Part shown: positions 56,671 through 64,000 of the stretch, piece by piece | How positions within the stretch are numbered: position 1 is the stretch's first letter | How the letters are laid out: each line of letters opens with the position of its first letter | NCBI RefSeq assembly: GCF_000278115.1 | Contig: NZ_JH725122.1 | Span: 18,002 to 82,001, forward strand | Source of the DNA: Bartonella sp. DB5-6 | GTDB taxonomy: Bacteria > Pseudomonadota > Alphaproteobacteria > Rhizobiales > Rhizobiaceae | DNA length: 64,000 nt | Direction: 5' to 3' | Program-made: the position numbers and the translations under genes | The notes under the pieces: model-generated | Databases searched by the model: none | What the model saw: the letters and a program-made list of their open reading frames with translations, nothing else | Told to the model about the DNA's origin: nothing

Positions 56671-59211
56671 ATGGATAAAAGTTTTGAGAATAATGGAAGA
56701 TCATCGTCTTCTTCTGTAAATCGAGGAGGTGTGGTTCTTGGTGTTATTTTTGTAATAGCTTTTCTTTTCATTGTGGGTGTTCTAGGTTTTTTTTATCCAC
56801 AAAGCTATTTGCAAAAGGTCGAATTGATTTCTTTTTTAGCTTTAGCGGTTATAGGGGTTGCTGCACTCGTTCTGATTGGAATGGGAGTTTTAAAATGTAA
56901 TGCAGCACAATTTCATGAAGATTTTGATCTTCGCATCTTTAATAGTAGCGATGATGCAATTATAATCTCCGATTTATCTGGTTTTGTTTATTACTCTAAT
57001 CAAAGTTATCGAAAAATTCTTACCTATAAGCCTGACTCCTCTTGTTATGTAGTTATTGCTGATCTTCCTGGGGCTGGTGCACTTGCGTATCGCTTAAAAG
57101 TTGCAGCATGTAGTCATCTTGCAGCGCAAGAAGAATTGAGGGTCGAGCAACCAATTTTTGTCCATTCTACGCAAAAAAAATCTGTTTGGTATAATATTTC
57201 TGTTCAACCAATTACAAAGCGGGGAAAAAAGCTTTTATTTTGGCGTATTGCTGATGTTTCACATTTGCAAGAATGTCGTGAAGTTTTTTTCTCGAATCTT
57301 CAAGAAGCTATAAATCATTTGGATCAAGCTCCTGTTGGTTTTTTGTCCGTGAATAGCCAAGGGAATGTTCTTTATGTAAATGCAGTTTTTGCTGAATGGT
57401 TTTCAATTGACTTGGTTAACTTTACTATTGGGCAATATAGTTTTGATCAATTATTTGGTAGCGTTGGAGTTAATGGCGCGTGGCGTGATATTTGTTTGCA
57501 ATATGACAAACATCAAAGTTCAGGGTACCCTTTACCTTACACGTTTTCGTTATGTTTAAATTCAGAGATCAGTGTTAAGAAAATATTGAATTGTTTTATG
57601 TGTGTTTCTTCTCTCCTAGAAGATGAAGCTATTTATCGTATTGTCGTAATTCCGCAGCAGGTACAAAAGGGAGAGAATGATGATCAATCAAAATTACCTA
57701 GTGCACTGGTAGGGTATTTTGATGCAAGCCCCTTTGCAATAGCAGTAGCGGATCAGAAAGGACATTTGATTCACATGAATAATGTTTTTTCATCACTCGT
57801 AGGATGTACGAGAAAAACTATCAATCTTTATGATGTTATATTTCACCGTGATCATATGCAGCTAGAGCGAGCATTTCAGAAAATTACGACAAATAAAAAT
57901 TATTCAGTTTCTCTAGAAACAGTTTTAGAAAATAATGAGGAACGCCATTTACGCCTCCATCTTGTACCTATACTGTCTTATTACAGTGAAGCACCACGAA
58001 ATTTGGTCATTATCTCTGTTATAGAAATAACAGAACAAAAAACGCTTGAAGATAAAATGATACAAAGTCAGAAAATGCAAGCTGTTGGGCAGTTGGCTGG
58101 TGGTATTGCTCACGATTTCAATAATGTTTTAACAGCAATTTTGATGTCATGCGATCTTCTTTTAAATACACATCGTAGTTCTGATCCTGCTCATGCTGAT
58201 CTTATCAATATCAAAAATAATGCCAATCGCGCAGCTGCACTTGTACAGCAATTACTAGCTTTTTCTAGGAAGCAAACACTTCGTCCTGAAGAGGTGGATT
58301 TTACAGATTTTTTATCAGATATTCGCAATCTCATTTTACCCCTTTTAGGCAATAATGTTCAGTTAAAAATTATTCATGGAAGAGATTTGTGGAGCGTTGA
58401 AGTTGATCAAGCATCTTTTCAGCGTGTTATTATGAATTTGGTTATTAATGCGCGTGATGCTATGCCAGATGGAGGGGTTATCACGATTGCAACAAATAAT
58501 ATTACAAAACAACAGAGTGTTGAATTTGATCATGTTGGTTTTGTAATTGGTGAGTATGTACAATTGACTATTTCAGATACAGGAATTGGTATATCAGCTG
58601 CTATACAAGAAAAGATGTTTGAACCATTTTTTACAACAAAAAAAGTCGGACAAGGAACTGGGCTTGGTTTGTCAATGGTTTATGGAATTATCCAACAAAC
58701 AGGTGGTTACATTTACTGTGATAGCAGAGAAGGAGAGGGAACAACATTTCATATTTTTCTCCCTCGTTATATTTCTCATAATAATGGAAAAATTTTTCCA
58801 TTGATTGAAAAAGAGGAAGAGCAAGAAAAAAATACAGATTTGACAGGATCTGCGACTGTTTTGTTGGTCGAAGATGAAGATGCAGTCAGAATGGGTGGGG
58901 TAAGAGCGCTTCAAATGAGAGGATATACTGTTTTAGAGGCCGCAAGCGGGGTAGAAGCACTTGCCATTCTTGAGGAACATAAGGGAGCTATTGATGTTAT
59001 CGTTTCTGATGTGGTGATGCCAGAAATGGATGGGCCGACTTTGCTTAAGGAAGCACGTAAAAACTATCCTGATATCAAATTTATTTTTGTTTCTGGATAC
59101 GCAAAAGATGCTTTTGCTAAAAATCTTCCACAAGATGCTGTTTTTGGTTTTCTATCTAAACCATTTACACTCAAACAGTTAGCACTAATAGTTAAAGAAA
59201 CACTTTCATAA
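56671..59211 (+). CDS. cckA: Cell-cycle hybrid histidine kinase CckA
   Basis: An 846-residue hybrid kinase. Two transmembrane helices (about 21-41 and 51-73) lead into PAS-like sensor domains (around 90-200, 215-330 and 345-460). The dimerisation/phosphoacceptor block is MQAVGQLAGGIAHDFNNVLT with His481; the ATPase motifs are NLVINARDAMPDGG (N box), SDTGIGISA (G1) and GTGLGLSMVYGI (G2). A receiver domain ends the protein with the phospho-acceptor Asp780 in VIVSDVVMPEMDGP. Architecture and the QLAGGIAHDFNN block identify CckA, the top kinase of the ChpT-CtrA pathway controlling the cell cycle. It lies downstream of dksA as in other Rhizobiales. Confidence 0.93.
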   Translation: MDKSFENNGRSSSSSVNRGGVVLGVIFVIAFLFIVGVLGFFYPQSYLQKVELISFLALAVIGVAALVLIGMGVLKCNAAQFHEDFDLRIFNSSDDAIIISDLSGFVYYSNQSYRKILTYKPDSSCYVVIADLPGAGALAYRLKVAACSHLAAQEELRVEQPIFVHSTQKKSVWYNISVQPITKRGKKLLFWRIADVSHLQECREVFFSNLQEAINHLDQAPVGFLSVNSQGNVLYVNAVFAEWFSIDLVNFTIGQYSFDQLFGSVGVNGAWRDICLQYDKHQSSGYPLPYTFSLCLNSEISVKKILNCFMCVSSLLEDEAIYRIVVIPQQVQKGENDDQSKLPSALVGYFDASPFAIAVADQKGHLIHMNNVFSSLVGCTRKTINLYDVIFHRDHMQLERAFQKITTNKNYSVSLETVLENNEERHLRLHLVPILSYYSEAPRNLVIISVIEITEQKTLEDKMIQSQKMQAVGQLAGGIAHDFNNVLTAILMSCDLLLNTHRSSDPAHADLINIKNNANRAAALVQQLLAFSRKQTLRPEEVDFTDFLSDIRNLILPLLGNNVQLKIIHGRDLWSVEVDQASFQRVIMNLVINARDAMPDGGVITIATNNITKQQSVEFDHVGFVIGEYVQLTISDTGIGISAAIQEKMFEPFFTTKKVGQGTGLGLSMVYGIIQQTGGYIYCDSREGEGTTFHIFLPRYISHNNGKIFPLIEKEEEQEKNTDLTGSATVLLVEDEDAVRMGGVRALQMRGYTVLEAASGVEALAILEEHKGAIDVIVSDVVMPEMDGPTLLKEARKNYPDIKFIFVSGYAKDAFAKNLPQDAVFGFLSKPFTLKQLALIVKETLS

Positions 59212-59488
59212 TGAAATAAAAAATTATACAATAGAAACATCGTTTATTTTAAAATTTTTTAAACGAAAGTGGGTATTTTGAAAAGATAGGCGTAGTAATG
59301 AGTAAAGCCTAGTGAACAAAATAAGTTAAGAGTAATTAGAAAATTGACCGTTAAAAAGCTAAAGAAGTATTGCACACTTTGTACAAAAACATTTATGAGG
59401 ATGATGTAATTTTATCCTATTCAAACTTTATAAGAGAGGAGAGTACAGGAAAGTTTTTTGCAAGGTTGGAAAGCGCTGTTTGATATAC

Positions 59489-60100
59489 TCAAAAGGATAA
59501 AAGCTGTTGTTGAGTATTTATCATTTTTTTGTTTCCATCAATGAAGGCTTTTAAGGCTTTGGGGTAGAGTTCGTGTTCCGCTTTAAGTACTCTCTTTGCT
59601 AAGTATTCAGTGGTATCATTTGGACAGACTGGAACAGCTGCTTGGGCAAGAATTTTTCCTGCATCCATATCTTCTGTAACAAGATGAACAGTGCATCCAG
59701 TGATTTTAACGCCTGCTTGTAAAGCCCTTTCATGTGTATTCAAACCTTTAAATGACGGTAAAAGAGAAGGGTGAATATTTAAAATTCGACCTTCATAAAG
59801 TTTTACGAAACGCGATGAGATGAGGCGCATATAGCCAGCAAAGCAGAGAAGATCTGGATTATGTTGAGCTAAAATCGTAAAGATAGCTTCCTCGTGTGCT
59901 TCTCTCGTTGGATAACTTTTGCGATCAACAATGTGCGTAGGCAAGTTATTGTTACGTGCTTTTTCAATGCCGGCAGCATAAGGATTATCGCAAATAACCG
60001 CGATGATCTCAGCAGGGTATTCCTTTTGTTTACTTGCTTTGGCAAGGGCAACCATATTAGATCCGTTGCCAGAAATAAAAATAACAATTTTTTTTTTCAT
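59489..60100 (-). CDS. purN: GAR transformylase PurN
   Basis: A 203-residue enzyme that formylates GAR with 10-formyl-THF. [15 protein letters not shown] is the phosphate-binding loop, and the catalytic Asn-His-Asp are in [20 protein letters not shown] and [20 protein letters not shown]. Length is typical. Its ATG overlaps the purM stop by 4 bases, so the two are translationally coupled. Confidence 0.96.
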   Translation of the reverse strand: MKKKIVIFISGNGSNMVALAKASKQKEYPAEIIAVICDNPYAAGIEKARNNNLPTHIVDRKSYPTREAHEEAIFTILAQHNPDLLCFAGYMRLISSRFVKLYEGRILNIHPSLLPSFKGLNTHERALQAGVKITGCTVHLVTEDMDAGKILAQAAVPVCPNDTTEYLAKRVLKAEHELYPKALKAFIDGNKKMINTQQQLLSF

Positions 60101-61182
60101 AAGTGTAGTACACCTTTATAGAGTATTTTTTTATTTTGGCGTTTTGTTAAAATGCCGAGGGGAATAATTTTTTCTCCTTGCATTTCAAGTGCTTGTGTAA
60201 TTTCTTCAACTGCGTGTTGCGCTACGATAATAACCATGCCAATGCCGCAATTAAATGTTCGCAGCATTTCAGTTTCTTCTATTTTACCTTGTTTGGCAAT
60301 CCATGAAAAAATTGATGGAATCTGAATGGCAGAAAGATTAATTTCAGCGCACAGAGAAGATGGAAGTACCCGTGGAATATTTTCAGGAAAGCCTCCACCT
60401 GTGATATGTGCAAGAGCTTTAATTCCTTTATAATTTCGCATAATAGATAGGAGTGATTTTACATAAATGCGTGTTGGTGTGAGTAGTGCTGTACCAAGGC
60501 TGATTTGGGGATTAAATGGAGCTGGATTTTCCCATTTTAAATTATCTTGTTTGATGATTTGTCTTATGAGAGAAAAGCCGTTGGAATGAACTCCAGATGA
60601 GTTAAGTCCTAAAATAATATCGCCTTCTGTAAGATTTTTTGAGGGGAGTAATGCGCTGCGTTCGCATGCTCCTACAGCAAAACCTGCTAAATCATAATCT
60701 CCCTCTGCGTAGATACCTGGCATTTCTGCAGTTTCTCCTCCAATGAGAGCAGCACCTGCTTGTTTACACCCTTCTGCTATACCAGCGATGATTGTCGCAC
60801 CCTGTTCAAGGTTAAGCTTACCAGTTGCAAAGTAATCAAGAAAAAAGAGAGGTTCAGCACCTTGTACGAGTAAATCATTGACGCACATGGCTACTAGATC
60901 AATACCCACAGTGTCATGTATACCTATTTCAATGGCAATTTTTAATTTTGTTCCTACGCCATCATTTGCTGCTACAAGAATGGGATCTGTAAAGCCGGCT
61001 GCTTTTAAATCAAAGAGGCCACCAAAGCCGCCAATTTCTGCATTTGTTCCTGCTCGTTTTGTTGAGCGTATAAAGGGTTTAATTTTTTCTACCATAGCAT
61101 TACCCATATCGATGTTTACACCGGCTTTTGCATAGGTAAGATTGCACTTGGATTTATTATTTATGAGATCTTGGTTGCTCAT
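60097..61182 (-). CDS. purM: AIR synthetase PurM
   Basis: A 361-residue ATP-dependent cyclase forming aminoimidazole ribotide from [64 protein letters not shown] and [20 protein letters not shown] are the signature blocks; [18 protein letters not shown] is in the C-terminal domain. First gene of purM-purN; purL/Q/S make its substrate elsewhere in the window. Confidence 0.97.
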   Translation of the reverse strand: MSNQDLINNKSKCNLTYAKAGVNIDMGNAMVEKIKPFIRSTKRAGTNAEIGGFGGLFDLKAAGFTDPILVAANDGVGTKLKIAIEIGIHDTVGIDLVAMCVNDLLVQGAEPLFFLDYFATGKLNLEQGATIIAGIAEGCKQAGAALIGGETAEMPGIYAEGDYDLAGFAVGACERSALLPSKNLTEGDIILGLNSSGVHSNGFSLIRQIIKQDNLKWENPAPFNPQISLGTALLTPTRIYVKSLLSIMRNYKGIKALAHITGGGFPENIPRVLPSSLCAEINLSAIQIPSIFSWIAKQGKIEETEMLRTFNCGIGMVIIVAQHAVEEITQALEMQGEKIIPLGILTKRQNKKILYKGVLHL

Positions 61183-61364
61183 TGGAGTCTTCCTTATGGA
61201 AAATCAGATTTTTATATTATGCAATGCCATGATAAAGTTGCCTCTGCAAGTGGTATTGATATTTAGTATTTAAGAAATAAGCTATTTTACTTGACCTATA
61301 TCTTTTCTTGACCCATGTAAAAAGGGTTTATAATTTTTTTGTGAAGAGTTTTTTAGGATATTTT

Positions 61365-62576
61365 ATGAGCAAGGTATCAGATAATCAGGATCATTTCACT
61401 TCGCAGCTTATGAACAAGAAGGTGAGGGAGAGTGGGGCTCGTGACCGTTATAAGACTTATGTGCCAGCTTATACTCAAGTACCGTTACCGAACAATATGA
61501 AAAAGCAAATTTTTTTCTGGCTTGGTACGCTGATTTTTTTCATTCTTTTTATGTTTATTTTTGGATCCGTTTTGCTTCCTTTCGTAGCAGGGATTGTGTT
61601 GGCTTACTTTCTTAATCCTATTGTTCAATTATTTGAAAAATTTGGTATTCGTCGTGTTTTTGGTACTATCCTCATTACTTTATTTATTGTTGTTATTTTT
61701 GTCGCTTCTTTAATTATTTTAATTCCTATTATCAGTTGGCAAATACAGCAGTTTGTGAGTGATGGCTTGCCCGTCTATATTAGTCGTATTCAAACTTTTT
61801 TTGTTGAGCATGATTTTGATTGGGTTAGGCGCTATTTTGGTAGTGATCCGAATGAATTACAGAGTAATATTAAAGGACTTTTGGGAAAAAGTTCTGATTT
61901 TATTACGTCTCTCTTGAATTCACTTTTGAAGTCAGGAAAATCTATCGTTAATCTTGTGAGCTTATTTGTCGTGGCACCCGTGGTGGCATTTTATATGTTA
62001 TTAGATTGGCCGCGTATGGTTGCCGCAGTTGATTCGTTAATACCGAGGGATCATCTTGAGACCGTTCGCAGTATTTTTTATGAAATGGATAGAGCTATTG
62101 CTGGCTTTGTTCGTGGACAAGGAACGGTTTGTTTAATATTGGGAGGGTATTATGCTATCGGTTTAACTATCACGGGACTTAATTTTGGTCTTTTGATTGG
62201 TATGTTTATTGGTCTTATCAGCTTTGTTCCTTATATTGGTACAATGAGTGGTTTTGTGCTTTCTGTTGGTGTTGCATGGGTTCAGTTTTATCCTAATAAT
62301 TGGGGTTGGATTGTTGTTGTTATGGTTCTCTTTTTAATTGGTCAGTTTATTGAAGGCTACATTCTTCAACCAAAACTTGTGGGTTCGTCAGTGGGATTGC
62401 ATCCGGTGTGGCTGATGTTTGCACTTTTTGCTTTTTCTTCACTCTTTGGTTTTACTGGTATGCTTGTTGCGGTTCCTGCGGCAGCGGCTGTTGGTGTTTT
62501 GGTTCGTTTTGCTCTTCATACTTACCTTAATTCTCAGATGTATTCACGAAGTGGCAATTCGGAGTTGTTAGAATGA
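61365..62576 (+). CDS. AI-2E family permease (PerM-like)
   Basis: A 403-residue membrane protein with about eight transmembrane helices, matching the AI-2 exporter/PerM (UPF0118) family: FVAGIVLAYFLNPIVQLFEK near the start and VGSSVGLHPVWLMFALFAFS, FGFTGMLVAVPAAAAVGVLV near the end are hallmarks. ATG at 61365 has AGGA at the right spacing, so the longer frame from 61308 is not used. Real substrates are uncertain in this family. It overlaps hdaA by 4 bases (ATGA), the usual alphaproteobacterial pairing. Confidence 0.9.
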   Translation: MSKVSDNQDHFTSQLMNKKVRESGARDRYKTYVPAYTQVPLPNNMKKQIFFWLGTLIFFILFMFIFGSVLLPFVAGIVLAYFLNPIVQLFEKFGIRRVFGTILITLFIVVIFVASLIILIPIISWQIQQFVSDGLPVYISRIQTFFVEHDFDWVRRYFGSDPNELQSNIKGLLGKSSDFITSLLNSLLKSGKSIVNLVSLFVVAPVVAFYMLLDWPRMVAAVDSLIPRDHLETVRSIFYEMDRAIAGFVRGQGTVCLILGGYYAIGLTITGLNFGLLIGMFIGLISFVPYIGTMSGFVLSVGVAWVQFYPNNWGWIVVVMVLFLIGQFIEGYILQPKLVGSSVGLHPVWLMFALFAFSSLFGFTGMLVAVPAAAAVGVLVRFALHTYLNSQMYSRSGNSELLE

Positions 62577-63262
62577 AGGAGCATGAAACGCAATTACCCT
62601 TAAACTTTTTTTATAATCCGGCTTTCCAATTTGATGACTTAGTAGTGACGGAAAGCAATCGTATGGCTTTTCAGCTTATTGATCATTGGCCAAATTGGGT
62701 CTTACCTATTGCAGTTTTGGTTGGAAGACAAGGATCTGGGAAAACGCACTTTTCTAGTGTATGGGCTCAAAAAGCCGACGCTTTAATTTTTCATCGCAAT
62801 GAAGTTGATCAGGCTATTGCTGTTGCTTCTTCAGGAAGATCGCTTTTAATTGAGGATATTGATGCGGATGAGATTAGTGAAATAGGGCTTTTTCACTTAA
62901 TTAACAGCGTTAAGCAAGCAAATATTGATGTGCGTCATGCTACGTTGTTAATAACGGCACGTACAGTACCTTTAGCGTGGAATTTAAAGTTAAATGATCT
63001 GAAAAGTCGCCTTAATTCTGTTATGTTAGTCGCGATTAATCAGCCTGATGATGCATTGTTAACAGCTGTTGCTTTTAAACTTTTTTCTGATAAACAAATT
63101 ATTGTTCATCCGGATACCGTTGCTTATCTTGTAAGCCGCTGTGAGCGTTCTTTATTTTCATTAAAACGTGTTATTGATTCTGTTGATCAGTTAGCATTAC
63201 AAAGAAAAAGTAAAATAACGCGTGCTGTTATTGGTGAAGCCCTTACCATGCAAATACAGTAA
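62573..63262 (+). CDS. hdaA: DnaA-related replication regulator HdaA
   Basis: A 229-residue AAA+ protein homologous to the DnaA ATPase core without the DNA-binding domain. N-terminal QLPLNF (7-12) is the sliding-clamp-binding motif; Walker A is GRQGSGKTH (51-59), Walker B LIEDID, and sensor-like residues follow. With the clamp it stimulates DnaA-ATP hydrolysis to prevent re-initiation. Start ATG overlaps the permease stop. In many alphaproteobacteria ppk follows directly; here about 740 bases of non-coding DNA follow instead, and ppk lies at 35125. Confidence 0.93.
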   Translation: MKEHETQLPLNFFYNPAFQFDDLVVTESNRMAFQLIDHWPNWVLPIAVLVGRQGSGKTHFSSVWAQKADALIFHRNEVDQAIAVASSGRSLLIEDIDADEISEIGLFHLINSVKQANIDVRHATLLITARTVPLAWNLKLNDLKSRLNSVMLVAINQPDDALLTAVAFKLFSDKQIIVHPDTVAYLVSRCERSLFSLKRVIDSVDQLALQRKSKITRAVIGEALTMQIQ

Positions 63263-64000
63263 ATATTTTTTAGTACGACCTAAATTGTTCAATAGAAGTG
63301 CTTTTGTTTTATTGTCATTATAGTGTGCAGATAGAAATGCTGTTATTTACGTTTTCTGCTTTTTCTATATCTATCAAGAGTGGATAAAACAGTGTGTTTT
63401 TATTTTTTCCTTTTTTGCATAATCTGCTTAATATGTTGTTTGAATAACTTTGCGGTTTTTAATTTATGACAACTTTTTTCATGACTTATACAAACACATT
63501 TAAGCGTTTGGAAATAATTTTAGAGAATAAGAATTTTTTCTTTATTGAGAAAAGTGTTTGTTTTTTTAGTTTATAAATTGGAATTGTAGAGAGCATAGAA
63601 TTAAAAAACAACAGTGATAGGGAAGATAGAAGAGCAGAGGAACTTAATCAGTTTTCTTCATGATGTGCGTTGGATGTTATATGAATTATGAATAAAGTGG
63701 GGATATTGAAGCTTTATGCCATTTGGAATTTTTTGTGATGTTTAAGCCATTTTGTTACGTAAATTATATTCGCTATATGTTTTGTTGTCATGAAAGCTTT
63801 TTCAAAGTAATATGAGAATTCTAGGCTTATGAAGAAGTTGATTATTTGTTAACGTAGAATGGATTTTTTAGAGTATCATTTTCTTGTTTTTATAAATACA
63901 TATGTTATTTGTCAGAAAAAGATTTTAAAAAAGTTTTTTTGTAAGAAAAGTAACAAAATTGAAAAAAAAAGTGTTTTTCTCTTGCACTTCTGTTGTGAAA
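63263..64000. other. Non-coding tail of the window
   Basis: 738 AT-rich bases with no ORF of note on either strand. The end has GAAAAA/TTTTTC around an A-run near 63960-63980 and a TTGCAC that could be the -35 box of a gene beyond the window. In other alphaproteobacteria the ppk gene would be expected here; I see no trace of it. Confidence 0.45.

Noticed and set aside
1-64000. CRISPR array or rRNA operon
   Set aside because: No regularly spaced repeats and no conserved rRNA blocks were seen anywhere in the window.

Overview
The window looks like chromosomal DNA of a low-GC alphaproteobacterium of the order Rhizobiales, most likely a Bartonella; this genus call rests on protein resemblance and gene neighbourhoods, not on a search. 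Pointers are CckA, HdaA, a BioMNY biotin importer with no biotin synthesis gene in view, the PurS/PurQ/small-PurL type of FGAM synthase, an alphaproteobacterial DksA lacking most zinc cysteines, long AT-rich spacers full of gene debris, and decayed phage genes of types common in Bartonella. The species cannot be fixed from the window.

Layout. 1-1,700: an AlpA/excisionase-like gene runs up to the 3' end of tRNA-Thr(CGT), a typical island edge, followed by slyX and a small membrane protein. 1,700-5,200: a 21-codon leader-like ORF, an amino-acid permease and the bioMNY biotin ECF importer. 5,600-9,600: a prophage graveyard lying before tRNA-Glu(TTC). It holds a small secreted protein, broken hicB and antirepressor genes, a truncated endolysin tail, a frameshifted inner spanin overlapping an outer-spanin-like lipoprotein, an intact small membrane protein, an intact D12-class DNA adenine methylase and an intact XRE regulator. 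9,600-11,280: 1.7 kb without a normal gene, but with a strong orphan terminator and three short ORFs behind good ribosome binding sites.

11,280-33,100 is housekeeping: hom, glpX, ilvE, a SPOR-domain protein with argS and dgt (minus strand), erpA with a three-repeat exported protein, ccdA, glmU and glmS (amino-sugar/UDP-GlcNAc supply), recG and dnaE. 33,200-45,300: a FAD monooxygenase, a CHCC zinc-finger protein, then ppk-ppx (polyphosphate), rnd, aspS and parC. 45,300-54,500 is mostly minus strand: a Bcr/CflA-type exporter, the grxD-bolA iron-sulfur/iron pair, purL, purQ, purS, purC, a small hydrolase, purB and rpe. 54,600-63,300: flavin reductase, dksA, a FliO-like membrane protein, the cell-cycle kinase cckA, purM-purN, an AI-2E-family permease and hdaA.

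Functional themes: seven de novo purine genes in two groups (purB/C/S/Q/L and purM/N); cell-cycle and replication control (cckA, hdaA, dnaE, parC); Fe-S and redox handling (erpA, grxD, bolA, ccdA); stringent-response and phosphate physiology (dksA, ppk, ppx). The region most worth a second look is 5,500-11,300, where phage lysis, repressor and methylase genes are at different stages of decay and a promoter-terminator pair may define an unannotated small RNA.
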